Notes under the pieces: generated by a model
The model's database searches: none
The model's input: only the letters and a program-made list of their open reading frames with translations
Told to the model about the DNA's origin: nothing
DNA from: Candidatus Midichloriaceae bacterium
GTDB lineage: Bacteria > Pseudomonadota > Alphaproteobacteria > Rickettsiales > Midichloriaceae
DNA: 55,714 bases
Direction of reading: 5' to 3'
NCBI GenBank assembly: GCA_029266655.1
Contig: JAQSWL010000001.1
Coordinates: 1 to 55,714, forward strand
Made by a program: the position numbers and the translations under genes
Part shown: one piece after another, positions 45,172-54,213 of the stretch
How the letters are laid out: every line of letters starts with the position of its first letter
Numbering within the stretch: position 1 is the first letter of the stretch

Positions 45172-45333
45172 TATACCTCTCGTAAATTCAGAGTTGGCAA
45201 AAGTATAGATAACAGGAAATTTGGAAAAGTGGGAGGAGCAGCAATTTGAGCACCGTAAGCCTATATTATTAATAGGTGCGGACGCGGAGAAATTAGCTGC
45301 GACGCCCCAATTTTTCAAATTAACGGAGTATAC
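45172..45333. mobile_element. Repeat family B copy 3, bridging icd and the hydrolase gene
   Basis: This is a full-length copy (about 162 bp) running from TATACCTCTCGTAAAT to AACGGAGTATA. It occupies essentially the whole gap between the icd stop (45337-45339) and the hydrolase ATG (45168-45170). Read on the minus strand, its left end gives CGAGAGGTATAT just before the ATG. Confidence 0.88.
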
Positions 45334-45336
45334 TTA

Positions 45337-46785
45337 TCATTCTCCTTGAGCTAATGTAAAACCTATTGCATCACCATAAGTATATAAACTATTAGTAGCA
45401 GCTATATCTAAGCCTGTTTTCACTATAGTTGTGAATAAATCGCTTACCATTTGGTGCGTAACCCCAGTATCTGTAAAGCCAATAAAGCGGCAATTCACCA
45501 CTTCTAGCTTAGATTTTTTAGCATCTGAATCTGGCCAGATTTTTAATCCCCTTTGGGAAATTAAGTGCAATTTAAAATCTTTATGAGCATCTTTGAGCAT
45601 AATCGCCAAGTTTTCTAGCTCTTTACCCGTTGCATCAATCATAAAATCAACCCCTATCAACTTTTTAGGGCTAGTATCTTCTTTGAGCGCTTTAGGGGTG
45701 GCTTTACTAGCTTTCTCACCTTTATATTCATATTTCTTAAGTTTAAATGGCTCTTTGCCTAAATTTTTAATAACAGCATTTGCAAATTCTTTAGTACCAA
45801 CCTTTTGCTTACTTACCCCTTCTCTATAGATATCACCTGTGTGTATACCGTCTTCAATGGTTTTGAGCCAAGCATTTTTTACCTTAACTGCTATATCGTG
45901 TTGCCCGATGTATTCTAGCATTAATACTGCACCATTTAGAAGGCCCGAAGGATTAGCTATTCCCTTGCCAGCTATGTCTGGAGCTGACCCATGAACGGCT
46001 TCGAACATTCCACAATCTTCGCCAATATTGGAGCTACCAGCAAGGCCTACAGATCCAGAAACTTCAGCTGCGATATCAGATATAATATCTCCATATAAGT
46101 TAAGCGTAACCACAACATCGAAATCAGATGGTCTAGATGCAATCCTAGCAGATCCAATATCCACTATAATTGAATTACTAATAATATCTGGATACTCTTC
46201 AGCTATTGCTTTAAATGTCTCATGGAACATACCATCTGCAATTTTCATGATATTATCTTTTACCATGCAGGTAACTTTTTTACGCCCATTGTTGCGCGCA
46301 TATTCAAATGCATATCGAATTATTTTTTCTGAACCCGCTTTAGTGATCATCTTATGAGAAATCGCCGTATTTATACCTGGCTTATATTCTATGCCTGCAT
46401 ATAGATCTTCTTCATTTTCTCTACATATCACCATATCCATTTTAGTATCCGCACCATCTACAAATGGGAAAAATGAAACACACGGCCTAACATTAGCATA
46501 AAGCCCCAATGCTTTTCTAAAAGTAACGTTGAGGCTTTTATATCCTTTTCCCTGTGGTGTGGTAATTGGGGCTTTTAGCAAAACCTTATGCTTATAAATT
46601 TTATCCCATGCATCAGGGGAAATACCAGATAGCTGACCTTTAGCATATAGCTTCTCTCCTATCTCTATGGTTTCTATGTTAATTCTAGCCCCAGCTTCTT
46701 TAAGTATATTTAAAGTTGCCTCCATTATTTCCGGGCCTATACCATCACCATATGCAACCACTACACTTTGAAAGTTATTCATCAT
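45337..46785 (-). CDS. icd: Isocitrate dehydrogenase (NADP), Rickettsiales-type
   Basis: The protein of about 482 residues converts isocitrate to 2-oxoglutarate in the citric acid cycle. The catalytic domain has YGDGIGPEIM, KAPITTPQGKGYKSLNVTFRK, CRENEEDLYAG, YGDIISDIAAEVSGSVGLAG and EAVHGSAPDIAGKGIANPSG. A roughly 130-residue C-terminal extension (from about 350) matches the long form I associate with Rickettsia. Two adjacent ATGs at 46785 and 46782 fit better than the TTG at 46794. The hydrolase gene follows across the family B repeat. Confidence 0.95.
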   Translation of the reverse strand: MMNNFQSVVVAYGDGIGPEIMEATLNILKEAGARINIETIEIGEKLYAKGQLSGISPDAWDKIYKHKVLLKAPITTPQGKGYKSLNVTFRKALGLYANVRPCVSFFPFVDGADTKMDMVICRENEEDLYAGIEYKPGINTAISHKMITKAGSEKIIRYAFEYARNNGRKKVTCMVKDNIMKIADGMFHETFKAIAEEYPDIISNSIIVDIGSARIASRPSDFDVVVTLNLYGDIISDIAAEVSGSVGLAGSSNIGEDCGMFEAVHGSAPDIAGKGIANPSGLLNGAVLMLEYIGQHDIAVKVKNAWLKTIEDGIHTGDIYREGVSKQKVGTKEFANAVIKNLGKEPFKLKKYEYKGEKASKATPKALKEDTSPKKLIGVDFMIDATGKELENLAIMLKDAHKDFKLHLISQRGLKIWPDSDAKKSKLEVVNCRFIGFTDTGVTHQMVSDLFTTIVKTGLDIAATNSLYTYGDAIGFTLAQGE

Positions 46786-46998
46786 CTCAACCAAAAAGTT
46801 ACAACTGTTTAAATGTGACTAATAATCAAGAGAATATCAAGGAAATTTAATATCTTCATCCAACGTTACTGCTCGCTGAGCAAAAATTTAACATGATAAA
46901 ATTAAATAACACATCTATAAACACACAGGCATAAAGCTTAATATTTATGTAACATATGCATGTTATAATTACCCAAAATGTTTATTGATATATAAATA

Positions 46999-48177
46999 AT
47001 GACCGCTGTATTTAAAGTTGCCACACCATTTAACCAAGTAGATGATCTTATGCCACACTATAAAGATGCTATGCCTGGGCTTTGCTGTGGCTTAGTTATC
47101 GAGTATGCTAGGCACCATTTTAGTCATAACATGAAAGGCACTCCAGCATATTTTATGGAGAAATTAAAAGCTAATACCGTTAACCCTTCTGCAAATTTTC
47201 TAGAGCGAGTCAAGGGGTATAATGATAGCACTTATTTTCTCGGCGACAAGATTTATAGAACTAACGACGAATTACTGGAATTGTTACACGATAATAATAC
47301 TGTGGATGATACAATACTCATTTTAGGTCTTACATGTATCGGCATGAACGCTTGTGACCATGCTATAGCCATTAAAATTGAGCATAAAGAGAACTGCACC
47401 TCCTATAAGATTTTTGATCCTACTTATGGTGAAAGCATAGAGTATACTTCAAAGCAAGATTGCCATGATGCACTAGCTAATTTGAAATCAATTTACTTGA
47501 TGTTATCGGGATGCAAAAATCTTTCTATTATGGTATTAGATCATATTGATATCCTGCATGACCTCTCTATCATCTCTATGGATGGAACCTACACGAAAAA
47601 TAGTAAATATGCATATCGACTTACAGATGCCATTATAAATAAAGACCTAGCAAAAGTCCATGGCGAGCTTGGAGCCAACACCAAGATTGACTACAAATTG
47701 GTTTCTTTCCCTTTTGCCATTGATAAGAAAGGTTATACTCTTACTCCAAAGAATATTATAGATTTAGCTATCCTGAAGTTAGATGAGTCGGATTTAATAA
47801 AATTAATAAATATCAATACTCAAATGGATCTAGAAAAATCTTTAGTTTCAACACTGGTGCATCTTGCATTTACTAAAAAAGATACGCCAGCTGTACTTGA
47901 TGCTTTAATAGCAAAGTTGCCTTTAGAAAACTATGAATGCAGAAAAATTTTAGAGGATTATAAAGAGCAACATGCTTATGAAACACCAAAAGATGCGCTA
48001 CCAACATCAATGAAGAAATGGCTTTTAAACGAGTATATAAAAGAACAAAATGACTTTCTGAACAAAGTCTTTTCTTCTTTTAGCGATACAGATATTGACC
48101 ACCAACACATTTATGTAACGGAAGAAGGCGAGCTTGTGCAAGATACATCGGTAATAGATCTCTGTATAATAACTTAA
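46999..48177 (+). CDS. C58-like candidate cysteine protease, short paralogue 1
   Basis: The 392-residue protein has Cys29 in PGLCCGLVIEYARHH, His121 in CDHAIAIKI and Asp140 in YKIFDPTYGES. This is the same triad pattern as the two long paralogues, without their N-terminal modules. The Asp motif is close to the FDPNFG motif of YopT-type C58 peptidases. The second half is helical and ankyrin-like (LTPKNIIDLAILKLDESDLI), ending in the shared GELVxxxxV tail. There is no signal peptide. It is tandem with a close copy at 48499-49689; both have a TATATAAA-like stretch just before the ATG. Confidence 0.6.
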   Translation: MTAVFKVATPFNQVDDLMPHYKDAMPGLCCGLVIEYARHHFSHNMKGTPAYFMEKLKANTVNPSANFLERVKGYNDSTYFLGDKIYRTNDELLELLHDNNTVDDTILILGLTCIGMNACDHAIAIKIEHKENCTSYKIFDPTYGESIEYTSKQDCHDALANLKSIYLMLSGCKNLSIMVLDHIDILHDLSIISMDGTYTKNSKYAYRLTDAIINKDLAKVHGELGANTKIDYKLVSFPFAIDKKGYTLTPKNIIDLAILKLDESDLIKLININTQMDLEKSLVSTLVHLAFTKKDTPAVLDALIAKLPLENYECRKILEDYKEQHAYETPKDALPTSMKKWLLNEYIKEQNDFLNKVFSSFSDTDIDHQHIYVTEEGELVQDTSVIDLCIIT

Positions 48178-48498
48178 AGGCATAGTTAGCGGGCTATAAA
48201 ATTGCATTTATAAAAAATGAAGATCGATGCTACCGGGGCAAGCTCTTGTATAGTCTTCTATATTAAATTGCTCTTGTCATTGCAAAGGATGCAGCGGCTG
48301 TAGCAATCCAGATTTTTTCTAGTTTTTTTGGAGGGGGGGATGCCATCTGCCTTAATTTAGCTTTGAAGCGAGGGTGGCAAAATGGGCCAAAAAATCTTTA
48401 GCAACATAGGCAGCATCCAGGATCACTTTAAATAAATCTTAATATTTTTATAATATATATATGATAAAATTATCAAAATTAGTTATTGGATATATAAA
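48178..48498. other. Intergenic region with a decayed repeat and duplicated upstream sequence
   Basis: No gene is visible. GTCATTGCAAAGGATGCAGC to GTAGCAATCCAG (48276-48311) resembles the widely dispersed GTCATTGCGA...AGCAATCCAG repeat known from Rickettsia and other genomes, in decayed form. The last 30 bases parallel those before the gene at 46999, so the duplication included some promoter-proximal sequence. Confidence 0.4.
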
Positions 48499-49689
48499 AT
48501 GATCGCTGTATTTAAAGTTGCCACACCATTTAACCAAGCAGATGGTCTCATGATACACTATGAAAATAGTAATGGGCTTTGCAATGGCTTGGTTCTAGAG
48601 TATGCGCGGCATCATTTGATTCATCAAATGAAAGGCACCCCAACATATTTTATGAAGAAATTAAAAGCTAATACCATTAACCCTTCTGCAAATTTTCTAG
48701 AGCGAGTCAAGGGGTATAATGATAGCACTTATTTTCTCGGCGACAAGGTTTATAGAGCGGATGATGAACTGCTTAAATTATTAGATGACCATACCACCTC
48801 TGAAAATAGGGTGTTGAAAATAGGTTTTTCAGCGATTAGCACTACCATCACCAATGCTCATGCTATAGCCCTTAAAATTGAACACAAGGAGAGTTACATA
48901 TCCTACACAATATTTGACCCTAATTTTGGTGAGAGCATAGAGTACACTGCAAAGCAAGATTGTGCTGCAGCCTTAACTCATTTGAAGAAGGCTTACTTAA
49001 TAGCATGGGGTTGTGAAAACCTTTCTGTTACAGCCTTGGATCTTAGCGATATCCTACATGAACTTTCTATCATCCCTATGGATAGAAACTACACAAAAAA
49101 TAGTAAATATGGCTATCAGCTTATAGAAGCCATTATAAATAAAGATCTAGCAAAAGTTCATGGCGAGCTTGGTGCTAAAACCAAGATTGATTACAAATCA
49201 GCTCATTTTAATACTACTACCATTGATAATGAAAATTATATTTTCTCCCCGAAGAATATTATAGATTTAGCCATTCTAGAGTTGGATGAGCCAGATTTAA
49301 TAAAATTAATAAATATCAATACTCAAATAGATTTAGAAAAATCTTTAGTTTCAACTTTGGTGCATCTTGCAATGACTGATAAGGACACGCCGGCTGTGCT
49401 TGATGCTTTAATCGCAAAATTGCCTTTAGAAAACTATGAATGCAGAAAAGTTTTAGAGGTTTACAAAGCGGAAAGCACTAACCCAGGCCATGATGAAATG
49501 TCAGAACCCACTCCAACAGAGAAATGGCTTATGAATGAATATTTAAAAGAAGTAAACAGCTTTATAAATAAAGATATTTCTCTTTATAGCGATACAGACA
49601 TTGATTATAAACATCTTTATGTAACAGAAGAAGGAGAGCTTGTTGAAGATAGATCGGTAATAGACCTATATAGTTACAGTCATAGCTAG
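48499..49689 (+). CDS. C58-like candidate cysteine protease, short paralogue 2
   Basis: This 396-residue tandem copy of the preceding gene has Cys28 (NGLCNGLVLEYARHH), His121 (NAHAIALKI) and Asp140 (YTIFDPNFGES). The FDPNFGE motif here is the closest of the four to the YopT/C58 consensus. Blocks are nearly identical at DNA level to the first copy (for example the stretch encoding ANFLERVKGYNDSTYFLGDK), while regions between have diverged, so selection or gene conversion is uneven. A perfect palindrome at 49685-49715 overlaps its stop codon. Confidence 0.6.
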   Translation: MIAVFKVATPFNQADGLMIHYENSNGLCNGLVLEYARHHLIHQMKGTPTYFMKKLKANTINPSANFLERVKGYNDSTYFLGDKVYRADDELLKLLDDHTTSENRVLKIGFSAISTTITNAHAIALKIEHKESYISYTIFDPNFGESIEYTAKQDCAAALTHLKKAYLIAWGCENLSVTALDLSDILHELSIIPMDRNYTKNSKYGYQLIEAIINKDLAKVHGELGAKTKIDYKSAHFNTTTIDNENYIFSPKNIIDLAILELDEPDLIKLININTQIDLEKSLVSTLVHLAMTDKDTPAVLDALIAKLPLENYECRKVLEVYKAESTNPGHDEMSEPTPTEKWLMNEYLKEVNSFINKDISLYSDTDIDYKHLYVTEEGELVEDRSVIDLYSYSHS

Positions 49690-49715
49690 TACTATTTTCA
49701 GAAAATAGTACTAGC
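49685..49715. terminator. Perfect palindrome between convergent genes
   Basis: GCTAGTACTATTTTC, a single A, then the exact complement GAAAATAGTACTAGC. It overlaps the stop codon of the plus-strand gene and lies 38 bases from the stop of the convergent gene. No T run follows, so it could be a bidirectional terminator or a protein-binding site. Confidence 0.55.
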
Positions 49716-49752
49716 AAACCGGATTAATACACCGCACAGGAAATAAGGTTCC

Positions 49753-52074
49753 TTATATTTGATTTACCTTGCTATCACCTTCTTTAGAAGGAAAAAAGTT
49801 ACGTATGTCTGTCTGTACTTTCCCTCCCCCAGGTTTTGCAACACCAGTAAGGCCTTGAGTAGCTTTACGAGCTTCTTCGCTCTGTGCGACCTGCGCGATA
49901 GTTTGAGTAGGAGTTTTTGGACTAGGCGTAGTAGTTTGAGTGGGGCTAGTATTTGGGCTAGGCGTAGTAGTTTGATTAAGGTTAGGCGCCGGAGGTGGAG
50001 ATGCGGGTAAATTGGAGCTAGCAGAAGGAGGAGCTGACGCTTTAACAAAATCTTTAAATATATCTGAGTTATTTTCAACGAAACTTCGCGCTCCACGGTC
50101 AATTCCTGTTAAACCAAGACCATCATCAAGGTCCTTTTTCACTGCCTTAACCATAGATTCATATTTATTTTCAAAAGGCTTAATCTCTGATGCTTTCTGC
50201 TCTGCTGGGCTCCAAATAAACTTTGTAGCCGAAAACGGTTTATATCCAAACAACCCATCGAAAGCTTCAGTAAATTTCTCTCCTGTAATTAAACTTTTTG
50301 CTAAAGCTACTATGGATAGTGCAGAACTCGCTAAAGTTTCTAAGGGTGCGAAAACGAGGGTTCCTACAATCTTCCCTAAAAATTTCACTGTTTCATTGTT
50401 TTTAAGAACTTCGCCCGCATAAATAAGGACGTAGACAGCAGCCGAAGCTAAAGCAAATGGAGCTAGCCCTGGTATCAGCAAAAATACCATAGCAGCCATA
50501 CCAGAACACCATTTAGCAGTTTTTGTTTTATCTTCAAGGATCTTATGCATAATATTCCCAGGAGCTCTCATAATGGCAGCGGGAATATAGGTAAAAGCTC
50601 TAGAGGCCTTATGCACAAGATATTCACCTGGAGCATCTCTAAAACCTAGGTCTTCTTTTCTTTGAAAGTTTAATCCATCAATTATTTGCTCTGCATTTAT
50701 CGACTCATTTTGCCAGGCTTTTTCAGCATCCTTTCCATGGCGATCAAAAAGATGATTATTGCCTCTTACATCCTGGTTTCTTATGGAGCCAGTATTCATG
50801 TAAGCCTGCATAATCATATTTTTGCGCTCATTGTTAACATCCTCTTCCAGCCTCGCAATTGCTGTTTCTATATTATAGCCTTTTTTAAGAGCTCCATACT
50901 CATTATAATAATTATTATATAATTTATTAACTTTAGCTTGGAACATTTCATTTGCCGAAAGAACCGTTCTAGCATCACCTAAAGCACCCAAGGAAATAAG
51001 CATCCTCTCCTTTATCGCTTTCTTTTTACCATTTTCATCGCCTGATAATTTTTCCTGGGTTAAGAGATCACTATACCTAACTTCTTTGCTTGGTCTCAGC
51101 ATAGTATCTTGTGCCCGCGGTTTTGCAGGTGCTTTTCTTTCCAAATCCTCCAATGAATCATCAACTAACTGCCCTGCTACGCTTTGCCACTGTGTAGTTT
51201 TAGGCGCACCTACCTCTACTCCCGCTTCTTGCTCATGTTCAGTTACTGACGCCTCAGCTACTTCTTCACCTATATCCTCTTGATTTGGCAATGCTTTTGC
51301 CTGCTTAAATGCTTCACGCTGCTCATCAACTTTTTCCCTATCCCATTGATCAACACCTTGAGTTGGAATTTCTAAACCACCAACCTCAACACTATTAATT
51401 TTATCTTTATCAATCCCCGTATAAAGCACTTGCACAACTGCTAAGTTATCTGCGCCCCCAAGTAAGCTAGTAAATTCTTGCTGGAATAATGTGTTTCTAA
51501 TTTCAGGGCTTACGTTGTTTATTGAAATCTCAATGCCTTTTATATTTTTATTTTGAATTGCATTTCGAAAAATATCTTCATAATTAGGCTGCAATGTTTC
51601 TGCAATTTCTTCTACTGCTACTTTTTCAACATCTGCTTGGGCTCTCACTACCTCCTTATCTACTTCTGCTATAGGCTTAACTTCTTCAACTACAACCTCA
51701 GTCTCAGGCACTACAATCTCAGCCTCTGCCTTGTCCTCTTCAGCTATAGCCTGTTGCACAGGTTTAGCTTGCTCCTCGGGTTCCCTATCTTTCCCTTCCT
51801 CCTCTTCCTGCGAGCTTTCTAACCCCACTCCTTGCCCTGCTCTTCTTTGCTTTTCTAATTCCTCAAATCTTTCAAAGTTTATCCCTTCTAAACTTTTCTC
51901 AGTCATACCTAATTCCTTGGCTAAGAAAGAACGCTCTGATTCTCCAAGTGCATTAAATTTTTTTTCTAAATCTTGACGTGAGGCTTCAGGTCTGCCTTGC
52001 TCTATATATTCCCTGTACTTAGTCCGAAATTCCTTATCATTTCTAATAGTCTCTCTATACCCTCTTAATCGCAT
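49753..52074 (-). CDS. Large coiled-coil and membrane protein, candidate secreted effector
   Basis: The 773-residue protein starts after GAGG. Residues 1-130 are charged helix with a strongly acidic stretch (EEEEGKDREPEEQAKPVQQ). The middle (about 130-510) is helical and hydrophilic. Two or three hydrophobic helices lie around 525-600 (GMAAMVFLLIPGLAPFALAS, then FLGKIVGTLVFAPLETLASS). The C-terminal 110 residues are proline/serine/threonine-rich with a short repeat (QTTTPSPNTSPTQTTTPSPK). No signal peptide and no recognised family. The plan (soluble arms, internal hairpin, flexible tail) is typical of host-membrane-directed proteins, but this is inference. Confidence 0.6.
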   Translation of the reverse strand: MRLRGYRETIRNDKEFRTKYREYIEQGRPEASRQDLEKKFNALGESERSFLAKELGMTEKSLEGINFERFEELEKQRRAGQGVGLESSQEEEEGKDREPEEQAKPVQQAIAEEDKAEAEIVVPETEVVVEEVKPIAEVDKEVVRAQADVEKVAVEEIAETLQPNYEDIFRNAIQNKNIKGIEISINNVSPEIRNTLFQQEFTSLLGGADNLAVVQVLYTGIDKDKINSVEVGGLEIPTQGVDQWDREKVDEQREAFKQAKALPNQEDIGEEVAEASVTEHEQEAGVEVGAPKTTQWQSVAGQLVDDSLEDLERKAPAKPRAQDTMLRPSKEVRYSDLLTQEKLSGDENGKKKAIKERMLISLGALGDARTVLSANEMFQAKVNKLYNNYYNEYGALKKGYNIETAIARLEEDVNNERKNMIMQAYMNTGSIRNQDVRGNNHLFDRHGKDAEKAWQNESINAEQIIDGLNFQRKEDLGFRDAPGEYLVHKASRAFTYIPAAIMRAPGNIMHKILEDKTKTAKWCSGMAAMVFLLIPGLAPFALASAAVYVLIYAGEVLKNNETVKFLGKIVGTLVFAPLETLASSALSIVALAKSLITGEKFTEAFDGLFGYKPFSATKFIWSPAEQKASEIKPFENKYESMVKAVKKDLDDGLGLTGIDRGARSFVENNSDIFKDFVKASAPPSASSNLPASPPPAPNLNQTTTPSPNTSPTQTTTPSPKTPTQTIAQVAQSEEARKATQGLTGVAKPGGGKVQTDIRNFFPSKEGDSKVNQI

Positions 52075-52145
52075 ACCACAACCTCAATTCCATTTATTCA
52101 CAATTATACTACAAGCCAGATTATTACACATTAATTAATAAAGCG

Positions 52146-54032
52146 TTAATAATCTGTCTTAACCATACTCTTCCAGGTTAGCTTTAAGGAATATAGAATA
52201 GAAAGCACATCTATACCCTCTTGAATAAGTGCACCCATTACTGGAGATATATACCCCAAAGAAGCAAAAGCCATACCTATTACACTAAGTGTCATTCCGC
52301 CCACAGCGCTAAGTAAAGCCACTTTACGCATGCTAGAGCTAATATGAATTAATTCATCTACTTTGGCCAAAGAGTTCTTCATAATTACAGCTCCTGCGGC
52401 TTCGGCTGTAGCATCACTATACTGCCCAAAAGCTATTCCTACAGTTGCAGCCATCAATGCTGGGGCATCGTTTATTCCATCTCCCATAAATAGTGTTGGA
52501 GCTTTTGCTACCTCCTGGCGCACTATCTCTAATTTCTGCTCTGGAGTTTGCGATGCTAACATCTCTTTAATACCAAGTGACTCTGCAAAGTGGGCAACTT
52601 CTGATTCACGATCTCCTGAAACTAGCATAATTTTATCAAACTGATGGGCTGGGCCTAAGTGCTTCACAAATGACTTACTATCTGTTCTTGGCTTATCTAT
52701 AAACCGCATGATGGCAATATATTTTTTATCTCTGAGAACTATACATTCTAGTCCAGCAGAAACTTCCGGAAGGAGCTTAGATACCCCAGGATCTACCTCT
52801 AAAAGCTTTTTACGGCTAGTAATAACTAACTCACAGCCATAAATTATACCACTTAACCCTTCCCCCGGCCTTTCTGAAAGTTTGGATACCTCAAGAAGCT
52901 TTAATCCAGCTTTTTTTGCCGCAACTAGAATAGCTTCAGATAATGGATGCTTAGAATATCTCTCTAGGCTTGCTGCTTGCTGCAGTACTTCATCTTTATC
53001 AACTCCATCTAAAGTTATTATTTCAGTAAGCTCTGGCTTGCCATAAGTTAAGGTGCCTGTTTTATCAAAAATAGCAGTACGACATGTTGGCAAGCGCTCG
53101 AGCACCGTTGGATCTTTAATTATTATGTTATGCCGTGCAGCCATAGAAATTGCACTAATTATAGATATAGGAATAGATATAAGTAACGGGCAAGGCGTCG
53201 CTATTACTAAAACTGCCAAAAATCGCGTAGCGTCGCCCGAAAAATACCAAGAAGCAAAAGCCACCACTAAAGATAAAGGGGCAAAAAGAGCACCGAGCTG
53301 ATCTCCTAACCTTCTGAGCTTAGGGCGCCTTTGCTCTGCTTCTTGCATAACTTTCATTATACTTGCATATCTGGAATCTGAAGCTAACTTTTCTGCCTTA
53401 ACTAATAGCATAGATTCACCATTAATCGCACCAGATATAACAAACGCACCAGGCGCCTTAGAAATAAGATAAGGCTCACCCGTAAGGTAAGATTCATCCA
53501 TTGCGCTGTTGCCAGAAATTACCACCGCATCCACTGGGCAAATTTCATGTGGATATATAGCGATTATATCGCCAGGCTTAATGTCATTAAGCGCTATATC
53601 CTCTATTAGATCACCATTTTTTCTATGTGCTTTTGCCGGCATCCTTTGGGCCAGCACCCCAAGGACCGAGGAAGCCTTGCGCATTGCATATTCTTCTAAT
53701 GCTTGCCCACCAGATAGCATCAGTACCACCAAAGTTGCAGCTAAATATTCTTCTAGAAAAAGAGCAACTACAACAGCAATTGCAGCAAGCATATCTGCGC
53801 CAAAGTCTCCCTTTATTACTTTACCTATTATTTGAGCGCATAGGGGAAACCCACAAATTACAATTACAGCTATTAAGGGAAGATCGTTAGCTCTCACCAT
53901 TGCAAAATTAGGCAATGAAAATGCTTCTAGAGCAAAATGCAATACAATAGAAAGTATTGTAGCGCCCACCACACCTGCTTGCCAATTATTAATTCGTTCA
54001 ATTACCATCCAAAAACTTAATTTACTTTTCAT
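52146..54032 (-). CDS. P1B-type heavy-metal translocating ATPase
   Basis: The 628-residue P-type ATPase has actuator TGEP (184-187), the ion-site motif TPCP (279-282, where copper and zinc pumps usually have CPC), phosphorylation Asp323 in DKTGTLT, the P1B-specific SKHPLSEA, and MGDGINDAPAL. It lacks an N-terminal metal-binding domain and begins directly with membrane helices. The TPC motif resembles the SPC form of P1B-4 (Co/Zn/Fe) pumps more than copper pumps, so the metal is uncertain. It stands alone, with no regulator beside it. Confidence 0.9.
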   Translation of the reverse strand: MKSKLSFWMVIERINNWQAGVVGATILSIVLHFALEAFSLPNFAMVRANDLPLIAVIVICGFPLCAQIIGKVIKGDFGADMLAAIAVVVALFLEEYLAATLVVLMLSGGQALEEYAMRKASSVLGVLAQRMPAKAHRKNGDLIEDIALNDIKPGDIIAIYPHEICPVDAVVISGNSAMDESYLTGEPYLISKAPGAFVISGAINGESMLLVKAEKLASDSRYASIMKVMQEAEQRRPKLRRLGDQLGALFAPLSLVVAFASWYFSGDATRFLAVLVIATPCPLLISIPISIISAISMAARHNIIIKDPTVLERLPTCRTAIFDKTGTLTYGKPELTEIITLDGVDKDEVLQQAASLERYSKHPLSEAILVAAKKAGLKLLEVSKLSERPGEGLSGIIYGCELVITSRKKLLEVDPGVSKLLPEVSAGLECIVLRDKKYIAIMRFIDKPRTDSKSFVKHLGPAHQFDKIMLVSGDRESEVAHFAESLGIKEMLASQTPEQKLEIVRQEVAKAPTLFMGDGINDAPALMAATVGIAFGQYSDATAEAAGAVIMKNSLAKVDELIHISSSMRKVALLSAVGGMTLSVIGMAFASLGYISPVMGALIQEGIDVLSILYSLKLTWKSMVKTDY

Positions 54033-54213
54033 ACTGATGTTAATTGTATTTGCAAATCATAGCAACATCCTTACCACACTACATTGTATTTTTTATTATA
54101 AATAAAAACATAATTTATTTCATTGTTATTAAAAATTTAAGTTAATACTTGAATATTCTGTAATAATATGCGATTATTAGGGTCAGCAAATGCAAATTTC
54201 AATGGAGGAAATT

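Noticed and set aside
49764-50102. Leucine-rich open frame overlapping the C-terminus of the 773-residue protein
   Set aside because: It results from reading the Pro/Ser/Thr-rich repeat in another frame and has no independent start signal.
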